This document shows positions 35,888 through 46,432 of a stretch of DNA of 64,000 nucleotides, in pieces (the first letter of the stretch is position 1; each line of letters starts with the position of its first letter). Both the position numbers and the translations under genes were made by a program. The notes under the pieces are model-generated. The model was not told the origin of the DNA and searched no databases. It saw only the letters and a list, made by a program, of their open reading frames with translations. The DNA is from Typhlomys cinereus (lineage: Eukaryota; Chordata; Mammalia; Rodentia; Platacanthomyidae). Where the stretch lies: contig JALPQD010000075.1 in the NCBI GenBank assembly GCA_023101885.1, positions 6,018,630 through 6,082,629 on the forward strand, read 5' to 3'.

Positions 35888-37436
35888 ACAACAAATCTAT
35901 CCCAACACAATAATAGTTGGAGATTTCAATACCCCACTCTCAACATGGGATAGATTAACAGGCCAAAAACTCAACAGAGACACACTGGAACTGAATCAAA
36001 CCCTCACCAAAATGGACCTAACAGATCTCTACCGAACCTTCCATCCAAGCACCAAGGAAAACACAGTCTTCTCAGCAGTCCACGGAACTTTCTACAAAAC
36101 AGACCACATATTGGGGCACAAAATGAATCTCCACATATAAAGGAGAGTTGAAGTTACAGCCTATACCCCAGGAGACCACTATGGTCTAAAGCTTGACATC
36201 AGCGACACAACAAATAGCAGAAAATACGCTAATTCTTAGAAATTAAACACCATGATGCTGAGTATGAAATGGTTTCAGAAAGAAATCAAAAGGAAATTTG
36301 AGATTTCCTAGATGTGAACGATAATGAAAATACAACATATCAAAATCTCTGGGACACAATGAAAGCTGTCCTAAGGGGTAAGTTTATAAGCTCTCAATGT
36401 CTATATCAAAAAAATGGAAACATCACAAGTAAATAACTTAGCAATGCAGCTTAAAGTTTTAGAGACACAAGAGCAATCTAATCCCCAAAGCAGTAGAAGA
36501 GAGAAGATTAGCAAAATCAGGGGAAAAATATCTGAAATTGAAATAAGGAAAGTATTACAAAGAATCAACCAGACAAATAACTGGTTCCTTGGGGAAGAAA
36601 AATCAGTTAAGATTGATATACCCCTAGCGAAATTAACCAAAATCAGGAGAGAGAAAGACCTAAATTAACAAAATTAGAGATGAAAATGGAGTTATCACAA
36701 CTGATACCCAAGAAATACAGAGAATTATAAGGTCATATTTCAAAAGCTTATACTCCATGAAATTTGAAACCCAAAAGAAATGGATGAATTTTTGAGTAAA
36801 CACAGCTTACCTAAATTGAATCAGGAAGTTCTGAATTATTTAAATAGTCCTATAACAAATGAGGAAATTAATAAAGTAATCTCAAATCTTCCCACCAAAA
36901 AAAATGTCCTGGACCAGATGGATTGAGCACAGAATTCTACCAGACAATTAAAGAACAACTAACACCAATACTCCTTAAACTATTCCATAAAATAGCAAGG
37001 AACACTTCCAAATTCTTTCTACAAAGCTAATACCAACTAATCCCAAAATCTAATAAAGATACATTTTAAAAAGAAAACTATACATCAATCTCTTTGATGA
37101 ACACAGATGCAAAGATTCTCAACAAAATCTTAGCAAACTGGATTCAAAAACACATCAAAAAGATCATTCACCGGGATCAAGTAGGTTTTATCTTGAGCAT
37201 ACCAGATCGGTTCAACGAAAGCAAATCAATAAATGTAACCCAACATATAAACCAATCCAAAGTCCAAGACCACATGATACTCTCCATAGATGCAGAAAAA
37301 GCTTCTGTCAAGATCCAACATCCTTTTATAGTCAAACCCCTAGAGACAGTTGGAATGGAAGGAAAATTATACCAACATAACAAAAGCTATGTACAACAAG
37401 CCAACAGCAAGGATTACGTGAAAGAAGTAAAACTAT
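35888..37436 (+). pseudogene. L1 ORF2 fragment (endonuclease end to RT start)
   Basis: Plus-strand pieces read GDFNTPLSTWDRLTGQKLNR (endonuclease), then [12 protein letters not shown], the linker domain, and [14 protein letters not shown] into the RT domain ([11 protein letters not shown]). Frames change several times and stops are present. Both ends are missing: no 3' UTR or poly(A) and no start. It is the same family as the L1 at 59-64 kb but older. Confidence 0.85.
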
Positions 37437-37441
37437 TTTAA

Positions 37442-39428
37442 AGAGAAAGGAACCATAGTATTACAGAGTACAATTTAAAAAATGCAGCCCTTCCTCATAA
37501 CCAAGACAGTCATACTTTGAAGGACTTTTGAGTGATGGTAATGACGGGCCAAAATTTCAGCATCAAGTCTTTCCAGATGGAAATCAATGAAGCAAGTACA
37601 CTTCAGCTTGTTTCTCCAAAGGAGAGTATTCAGCAGCTGAACACAAATTTCGTTTCTGAAAATCCACAATATAAAGTGTTGTGAAATTAAAAGTAATGAT
37701 GCTTTTGCTGTAAGAATGGCTTTCTCAGTTTTAAACTGCACACTGCTACAGATTTCTTGTCCCAACACTCTTAACCAGCCCCACCATGAGTTATATATAT
37801 TGTATTATCCACATCAATCAATACTCTCCTAAATTTTGGTTACAGTACATGCTATAAATTTTAACTTTAAAAAGTTAAAAGAAAATGAGATGCCTTTATT
37901 TCCTATACATATTCGTATATACTTCCTGAGATGTACATTTAAACAGAGGATTGAAAAAAAATGTTAAGTGATCTGCACTTTTTAAAGAGCTGAACAGTAA
38001 TTTTCCTGGACCCAACCTTAAGTTCTGCATTAACCACTGGATCCTATACTGTAAACCTTCTAAGATTTCCAATTGGGCTCCTGGTCATTGTCTAGTCTAC
38101 ATGAAATAATTTATTTTGAAATACTCCCTTGCTTTTAGCAACTGAAGTCAAAATTCACATAAAAATCTGGCAAAAGTACAAACTTTTGATTATGCTCAGA
38201 GGTTAAAGTCTGTATGTTCAACATCAGTGAAGATTAAACAGTAACTTAAAGGAAAGAAAATACTCTATAAGTTCAAATAATTCAAAAACTAGTCAACTAA
38301 CTAGTCAAAAATAGCAAAGTGGATGAGAGGTGAAATATAGACTATAATGTACTATAGTCTATAAAAATCAGAAATAAGAAAAAATGAAGAGGGATCCATA
38401 CTTAGTCAACTCTTTCAAAACACTTTTAAAGATAGAACAGCAAAACTTTAAAAATGCATTAGCTAATACCACTTCTGCTCAAAACAACCTCCAAAATCTT
38501 CTGCCATCTTAAGAAATTCACTCAGTACATTTAAACCACACTCCAAGCATACACATTAAGACAGATATGCTTTGTGAAAGAAGCTAGACATAAAGTAATA
38601 TATTGCATAATCCATTTATATGTTATTTCCAATATCTGGAAATCCATAGAGACAATAAATATGGAACTGCCTCTGGAGTTATAGAAAAGTTCTGAACTAA
38701 TCAGTGATAATAACTGCACATTGCCAATGTGCTAAAGGTCTTAGTAATGATAAATTTTATGCTATCTGTATTTTTCCACCAAAACAAACAAAAAAATCAA
38801 GTCCCCCTGACTGTATTTTGTTCAGTACTACCCTTCTCTTCTCTTCCTTTCTCCTTACTTTGGTTCTCCTTTTCTTCCCCCTCACTAAGTTCCTTTTTTC
38901 CAATCCTAAAGTACAGACACCTGAATTTCCCTCATTCCGTCTATATTCATACTCTCCCATTTGGAAACGGCATGCAAACGCTTGGCAATCCAGAAGACTA
39001 CAGTGTAGAAGCACACGCCAGTGCTGCAGCTACTCAAAGCACTTGAAACATTTGGGGCACTTAAACCTCCTAGGTCAGACAATCTAGGCAATACATTTAG
39101 ATATCTCAATAATAGCAGCAGCAACAACAGTAATAATAATGGGAGCTTCCTAATACCGTATCCTTTCAACTGTGGCACAAGACAATAACCACAGACTAGG
39201 CACCGTCCCCAGCAGCCTACAGAAGCTGTAATGGAAACAGAACTTCACAAAGATGAAATCTGCATTAGCTACAGAACTATAAGTAATAATGTCCTCTACT
39301 TGTGATTCTGATACCTTCTGCATCACCCACAAAACTGTTTGTCCATCTGCAAATATGAAGAAATACCAGAACTCCCACAATTTTTGACAAATGGGGTTCC
39401 CACTGTCTTTTTCCTTGAATGACTCTAC
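37442..39428. other. Unique intron sequence
   Basis: A 97-codon minus-strand open frame at 37475-37768 has no recognised product. A short trinucleotide patch (AGC, AAC, AAT) lies at 39108-39140. No repeat family recognised. Confidence 0.45.
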
Positions 39429-39445
39429 TTAAAAAAAGCATACTC

Positions 39446-39731
39446 AGGCTGGAGAGGTGGCTCATGGGTTAAGCCTCTGCCTTGCAGGCGGAAGGTCCTG
39501 AGTTCGGACACCAGGCACACCAGGCGGAAGCGGGGGCAGCCTGCGCTTCTGGTCCTGGTAGGGTGGAGCCTGTGAATCCCGGGGCAGAGTAAACAAGAAG
39601 GAGGTGGAGGCGTCGTCCATGGTGGTTCCCGAATTCGTCCGTGGTTCTACACACACACACATACACAGACACACACACGCATGCACATACATACGCACAC
39701 ACGCACAATTGAATAAATAATAAAAAAATTT
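39446..39731 (+). mobile_element. Young dimeric IDL-Geo-type SINE
   Basis: Head AGGCTGGAGAGGTGGCTCAT, right monomer with intact CpGs, CA-rich tail and A-rich end. A perfect 17-bp duplication TTAAAAAAAGCATACTC lies at 39429-39445 and 39730-39746. A short gap after the B box (CCAGGCACACCAGGC) marks a local rearrangement. Confidence 0.95.
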
Positions 39732-39746
39732 AAAAAAAGCATACTC

Positions 39747-41525
39747 TATATTTGCATTTTGACTCATGGTTCTCTTCCGATTATGATTACATGTTTAAAG
39801 ATCCAACTATAACCTAATAAAGGAGATAATGCCTATCAGTATCAATCAGTGAAGTATTATTGTCACCTGAATATATCCATAATTCAACATGGCTACAGAA
39901 GTATTATAAACACAGCAGGGGGGAAGAAAACCAACTTCCTATGCAGAAGACTATTCAATCAGAATGTATATCTAAGAAACACAGAAAACTAGCATGGTAA
40001 ATTAAAGGCTTTTTATTCTGCATTAGAGAACATGTTTCTATTAAAATATAACCAAGCAAGTCCTATCAAGCCTAATGCAAAATTATATATGTTATGTATG
40101 AGTGTGAGTGTGAGTGTGTGTGTGTGTATTAGTAAATAATAAGCTTTGGTGCCATAATTTCCAAACACACTTTTAATAAGTATAGTTCATTAAAATACCT
40201 TTGCCTCTTCACTCTCAATGCTAAATTAATATGAAGGTCTAAGAAATATTTTCCTAAAATTTACAAACTTGAAACTTGAGTCACATACATTGGGAAAATC
40301 TTGGTGGAGCTGAGCACCTTCCTTCCATTCAGTCTAGGAATGTGGGATTCCCAAAAGTCTAAGAAAAGAAACAGGTGACAAACTGAAAATTAGAGGGATT
40401 GTAGAGAAAGATGTAGCATTAGGAAAACATAAATAATAATAAGAAAGGAACACATTGGGGGAGAAACAAAGGAAAGGAGGAAGAGAAAATTGAACTGTAC
40501 TGAGGAAACCTAAAAGAAAAGTGGGAGCTTTTCTGGGGGTGAAGAAGAGAACAGAAGGTGAAGGAACACGTCTGGGATTTTCCCATGTCCTGGCCTCTTT
40601 CCATCATCCCAAGAAAGTATTTCTCACAGTATACTGGATGATATGCTCTTACCTCAAACGCAAAAGAAATGCAATAGGATAACAATTCTTCCTGAACCAC
40701 AACACCATACCAGGGGCGCACTTGTGGTCATGGTAACGTCACCTACCTCATCTGGGATGAAAACAGCCTTTCCTTGGTCAACTCTTTCTTTTCTCTCTCA
40801 CCCTGTTTCTTTCATAATCATCCTTATTGGTCTCTTCTACTCACATCCTTTTAATTCATGAACTGGTCTCTGTCTCCATTCTTCTTCCATTTTCATATTC
40901 ACGCTACACAGTGTAATTTAGAAGAGATTCCCAAAGACTTCTCCATCTTCCCAATATTCCCCATCTTGAGAACTACTATATACAATAAATTTTACCTCTT
41001 TATAAATGATTTCTCACTGGACAGCGTGTTAGGCATCACCATAATCAGCTTTTCTGGTTTGCACATCCATTCATGTGAGGTATAGCTAACCCTAATTTAA
41101 AGACAAAGACACGAAGGCTACAGTAGACTGAATAGCTCATCTAGGAACCCTAGGGAATTAGCAGAAAAAGAGATTTTCACTTAAGTCTCAGCATGATCCA
41201 GGAGTAAGTTTTGCTAATTACATATATCTCTGACTCCACAGTGTTTATTTCATCAATCAAGCCTCTCTATCTGGCTTTACAAACCCCTCAAAAAATTTCT
41301 TTTGACACTCAATAAGACTGTCTTCTAAATTAAAACAACACAAAACTAATCAAATGCTTCTTCATTTGGTTTACAATTCACTTGGATGTACATAAATGCA
41401 TATGTTCAAAAATAGAAGAGTAAAAAAAAATGTAAAGAACAGGAAATAAGAAAATAATTAAAAGAGTAATATCTTTAGCCAACCTTCCATGCAAAGTATT
41501 TCTAACCCTAATGGAAATATTTAGT
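39747..41525. other. Unique intron sequence
   Basis: A short GTGA/GT stretch lies at 40095-40128. No gene or repeat family recognised. Confidence 0.5.
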
Positions 41526-41760
41526 GCTGGGGAGATGGCTCAGTGGTGAAGCATTTGCTTACATGTGCCCAGAGCCCACATAAAATGCTAGGTGAGTGGC
41601 AGTTAACCTGCAATTCCAGCCTCAGAAGGCAGGAACTGGAAATTCCCAAAGCAAACTGGCGACACAAAAGCCCTATTGGCAAGCTCTGGGTTTGATTTGA
41701 GACCCTATCTTAAAAACAATAAGGTTAAAAAGTATGACGTCACTCAAGTATCTCATGGGA

Positions 41761-41804
<44 letters not shown>
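41526..41804 (+). mobile_element. Old tRNA-derived SINE with (CA)n tail
   Basis: Head GTGCTGGGGAGATGGCTCAG, diverged body with GTGAGTGGCAGTTAACCTGC, and a (CA)n tail at 41763-41802. Belongs to the B2/B4 group and lacks the IDL-Geo right monomer. Confidence 0.7.
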
Positions 41805-41805
<1 letters not shown>

Positions 41806-41998
41806 ATCCTTCAATTGAAAAAAATTGCTTAATTCATTTGGAATGGCCAACAAAAGCAGACAGTTCTGATTTTTCATCCTAATCTTCCTGACAAATTCTG
41901 ACTAAACACATAACTCTTACATAACTCTTCCTACATAACTTCCCTCTTAGTTTACACACTTAAGTCTAATGTAATAAATAGTTTAGTGGTTCCAATTT

Positions 41999-42270
41999 CT
42001 TGTTTTTTTAAAAAAATTTTTTATTATTTACTCAATTGTGCGTGTATGCATGTGTGCATGTGTGTATGTACTGTGTGTGTGTGTGTAGAACCACAGACGA
42101 ATTTGGGAACCACCATGGACACCTCCACCTCCTCGTTTACTCTGCCCGGGGATTCACAGGCAGGCCGCCCCCGCTTCCACCTGGCATCTATAGGTGGGGT
42201 CTAGGATCCGAACTCAGGACCTTCCGCCTGCAAGGCAGAGGCTTAATCCCTGAGCCATCTCTCCAGCCCC
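41999..42270 (-). mobile_element. Young dimeric SINE with 25-bp internal deletion
   Basis: Full young copy on the minus strand, but about 25 bases are missing in the right monomer between GATTCACAGG and CAGGCCGCC. Flanked by an imperfect 12-bp duplication (TGGTTCCAATTT and TGGTTCCAAGTT). Confidence 0.9.
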
Positions 42271-42282
42271 TGGTTCCAAGTT

Positions 42283-42990
42283 TTAAATTCTCACACTGGC
42301 CTTATCATGGAAACTGATATACCGTTATATATAAAGGTGTTTGTATATTTTTTAATTTTACTCAATAGTCCTGCAAGTACTTGTAAAATCACAGTGCTTT
42401 ATAAGAGGAAGAGATTTTAAAAGTGAGGTAATTCTTCATGTTGAAAATTAAGAACTACACTCAAAAAAAAATCAAGGCTACATAATTATATGGAGTTAAA
42501 ATTCAGCCTCTGAAATTTAGTGCACAGCACTTCTAACTCAAATCTATGTAATGCAAAAACATGAAAACCTTCCTGCCACACAGCAGTCTTTGATCAAAAT
42601 AGGGCAGTACAAGGCATCTCCCTTATCTCCAAATATGCCACTTTCCATCTAAGGACTGAAAATCCCAGCAAGGGAGATCCAGAGTAGAAATCACTGCCTA
42701 TAATCATTTTATGTGAGAAGGTTAGATGAGATCTGCTGTGCATGTTCAGTCAGTAAGACACTCTGGACAGCAAGTCTGCCAGCTTCCGAGAATACCATGA
42801 AACTTCCCCTACTGGCTAATGCATGCCTGCATAGTAAGCAAAGCTTACCATCACCCATCTCCATTCAGCTTCCTTTTCTAAAATTCAAGTAAATTTTGTT
42901 TTGTTATCACTGGAAAGAAAGATCTGTTCTATGGACAATGTACTCTACTTATTCAAAAGCCATGTAGCCTGGAAATAGTTACAGAACAAT
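42283..42990. other. Unique intron sequence
   Basis: Nothing recognised. Confidence 0.5.
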
Positions 42991-42998
42991 TCAAACTT

Positions 42999-43025
42999 TT
43001 TTTTAATATTTTATTTATTTATTCA

Positions 43026-43079
<54 letters not shown>

Positions 43080-43282
43080 CGTGTAGAACCACGGGCGAAT
43101 TTGGGAACCACCATGGACGCCTCCACCTCCTCCTTGTTTACTCTGCCCCAGGACTCACAGGCTCTGCCCTACCAGGACCAGAAATGCAAGCCCCCCCCCC
43201 CGGCTTCCGCCCGGCGTCTATACATGGGGTCTAGGATCCGAACTCAGGACCTTCCGCCTGCAAGGCAGAGGCTTAACCCCTG
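42999..43282 (-). mobile_element. Young dimeric SINE lacking its first 18-19 bases
   Basis: The minus-strand copy has a (GT)n tract at 43029-43075, the complete right monomer and the B box, but stops at CTTAACCCCTG, so the A-box end is missing. A possible 8-bp duplication (TCAAACTT and TGAAACTT) flanks it. Confidence 0.9.
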
Positions 43283-43487
43283 AAACTTAACTCATTCTAA
43301 TTTACTCTATGACAGTGTTCCAGTTTTGGGGGCTTACAAAATTAGTGGTCAACAACATGTTCACTCCAAAGAATTAACTGAAGACATAACCCAGCTAATA
43401 AAACAAAATAGAGAAACAAATTTATTAATTGATATAGATTTAATGACTATAATCTATTAATCTATAATAACTGATAAGACTCTTAGA

Positions 43488-43705
43488 GACTAGAGATAAA
43501 GCTCAGTTGTTACACTGCTTTCCTAACATGCACAATGCTCTGAGTTTGTTCCCCAACACTGCATAAACCAGGTATGGTGGTGCACACTTGTAATCTCAGC
43601 ACTGGGAATAAGAGATCAGGAGTTCAAAGTCATCTTTGGCTATACGATAAATTCAAGACTAGTCTGGGCTACATAAGTACCTGTCTCAAGAAGAAAAAAA
43701 AAAAG
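43488..43705 (+). mobile_element. ID-B1 dimeric SINE
   Basis: An ID-like monomer (AGAGATAAAGCTCAGTTGTT, B box GAGTTTGTTCCCC) is joined to a B1 monomer (GGTATGGTGGTGCACACTTG, GAGTTCAAAGTCATC) with an A-rich tail. Confidence 0.8.
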
Positions 43706-44801
43706 ACACTTGAAAATAATTAGTATTTTTTTATTTGATACACAATTTTAGACTTAAATTTCTTTACTAACAGAAATTCTAAATCTAATAAAAAGTAAAA
43801 TAGTTGAGATTTCTACTGGAAATGTGTCTCTGCAAACTTACTCAGTGACCTTCAGGAAATAATCTTAATCTGTGTGCTCCTTAGGGAAATAAGAAAGCTG
43901 CCTCCTGAGAATGTCCCATTGATTCAATAAATAATACACTTTAAAGACATGTGAATCACTTTGAACAATGCCTGGCATAAAGTAAATATTTAATGCAAGT
44001 ATTATAAGCATACCTATCATAACTACAAGTACATCAACTTCAAAAAATGGTAATTTTAGTTTGGTGTGCTCACTGTTGTGACATTTATTCAATGGATCAA
44101 TCATGATCACTATTACTTCTATTATTAAGCAGAAATATTTACAACAAAAAATGTGATCTTTTAGAAGAAAATTTAAGTTAACTCTTATTTAAATCATTTA
44201 ACTCAATTTAGGAAACCTCTAAATTAGTGCAACAAGTAAGCTAGGGAAGGAATACAGAACCGCTTAATAGTCCAGATGCAATGTTTAACAAGCACTCACA
44301 GTGGGAACTGTAGCACTCAGATCACTATGCCTGTGGGGTAGGTGACTGATAACAGTAGGACGGCTGACAGCAATCAAGCACTTGCTTCTCTCCTCCACAT
44401 TGGATATTTGTACCTTCCACATGTTCTGAGAACTCACCACAAACTCTGCAGTATAACTTTCCTCCAAATAAGACACACCCAAGTGGCAGTCCAAACACTA
44501 ACCACCTCTAAAAAACCCACAAGAATAGGCTACTGCTCCCTATACTACTGCTAGTTATGACTTTTTCACAAAAGAACCAGAAGAAGTTATGGGAAGGGCA
44601 CTCTCCTCTCACTATCTTCACCTCTTTACCTGTAAGAACCCTCAAAGGAAAAAAGAGAAAACTACTGGGGCTTCAGCATATCTCAGGGAACACAGCCCTC
44701 CCTGACATACCCTTACTGCAGATAATCATGGTAACAATGCCCAATAAACATGGAAAATACTTTTAACAACAATTTATTGGCTAATATATATATAATTAAT
44801 A
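43706..44801. other. Unique intron sequence
   Basis: Nothing recognised. Confidence 0.5.
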
Positions 44802-44890
44802 TCAGCACTTGTGAGGCTATAAATTTGAGAGTAGCCTGGGAGACACAGTAAGTGATAGAACAGCCTAACTATCTGTCTTTAAAAAGAAAA
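44802..44890 (+). mobile_element. B1 fragment
   Basis: ATCAGCACTTGTGAGGCTAT and GAGAGTAGCCTGGGAGACAC match a diverged B1 body. Confidence 0.6.
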
Positions 44891-45232
44891 ATTCTTGAGC
44901 GTGGGGAATACCGTTTCTAAAAATAGGAACCATCTGGGAGAGAGGTAAGGTGACTCACACAAAATGCTTGATTCTCACTAACTATTCTGTTAGTGACTTT
45001 TTTTTTCTGTACCCGACACCTGAATAATTGCCAAGCAATTCAAAATGCTGTTAAGTAATTATTCTGCCTTACTCTGTACACATGATTTTTACCATGGAAT
45101 TGCAATCTAATTTAAATAATTTAAAAAATTTATTTTTAATAACCTAATTTAAATCTAAAAAGAAATAATTCTGGTTTGCCTATCTAAGGTGGTTCTTATT
45201 AACAAAGATTCAGGAAAGCCTCATTCATAGGT

Positions 45233-45330
45233 AAGAATTGAAACGTAGCTCAGTGACACTGCTCCATTCCCAACACCTTCTTCTCCCTCAACACACACAC
45301 ACACACACACACACAGAGGAGTGCACGCAC
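45233..45330 (+). mobile_element. Possible ID-like SINE remnant with (CA)n
   Basis: GAATTGAAACGTAGCTCAGT resembles an A box; B-box similarity is weak. A (CA)n tract follows at 45291-45316. Confidence 0.4.
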
Positions 45331-45616
45331 GCACACTCACACACATACATGCCAGGCATGTTAAGGATTCTAATTAAAAGGAAACTACTCAAGTTCACAA
45401 AGGCAGATGATATTCCTAGTTCATCAGATAAACTAGGATCAAGTCAGAAATCAAGTCAGAAATAAGTAAAACTCACCCTCCGTTACAAACTTGGAGTTGT
45501 GAGGCCAAACATGGAAGTGTCTTCTATGCTTCAAGAAGTTTTAAGCCACTGACTGTCAGCAAATTACCAGCCAAGAACTGTATATAATCATGTTTGAATG
45601 TCCTAAACAAGAGTGA

Positions 45617-45800
45617 TATGAGACAGCAAGATAGCTTAGCAGGTAAAGGTCCTTGTCACACAATCCTGATGACATGACTTCAATCCCCTACAACTCACAT
45701 AAAGATGGAAGTAGAGAACCAACTCTACAAAGTTGTCCTCTGATTTCTACGTGTGTGTAATGGCACTTGCACACACACAAAAATTTTTTAAAAAATAAGT
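45617..45800 (+). mobile_element. Old B2/B4-group SINE
   Basis: AGACAGCAAGATAGCTTAGC head, then GAAGTAGAGAACCAACTCTA and AAGTTGTCCTCTGATTTCTA, the same type as the element at 34128. Confidence 0.65.
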
Positions 45801-46227
45801 ATGGTCTAAGTTAAGTCCCATTCTTTAGCTAATTTTCCTTTGCAGATCAAATCCTAAAGATCAGTAAATTAAGTTCTTCTATCTTTTTTCAAGCTACCAA
45901 TATTTTTTAAATGGGATGTTTAATGTTACATTGTTTTTCTTTGAATACAGAAATAGATTCCACTACTCATTCACATGTTCATTTATTACAGGAATGTATA
46001 GGACACTAATATATACATCTTACTAATATAGTTTTTCACTTCAGTTACTAGTGTTAATGGGGAACAATGTTGAACAGAATTTTAAAACAACAGAAAAATC
46101 AAATGGCCTAGCAGATACAGTCTGGATTTTAACCCTTAGGTTAGTTCTAACTGCTGTATGATGTGGGATCTTCATGTAACCAGAGCAATTTTATGCTAAA
46201 ATCTCAACATGTATGCCAAGGAATATT
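45801..46227. other. Unique intron sequence
   Basis: Nothing recognised. Confidence 0.5.
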
Positions 46228-46432
46228 ATTTGTTTTGTGACAAGTTCTCATTTAGCTCCATCTAGCCTGTAACTTACTGTAGTAAGGAGTGACCTTGAAC
46301 TTCTGATCCTCTTGCATTCTCCCAAGTGCTGGGACAGGTGAACTACCTACGCCTGGTTTATATGGAATCAAAGCCAGGTCCTCCTGCAAGCCAAACAAGC
46401 ATTCTATCCTCTGGGCTATGTCCCCAGCCCCT
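46228..46432 (-). mobile_element. ID-B1 dimeric SINE
   Basis: Reverse-oriented B1 (CCAAGTGCTGGGACAGGTGA) is joined to a reverse ID head (GGGCTATGTCCCCAGCCCC). Confidence 0.8.
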
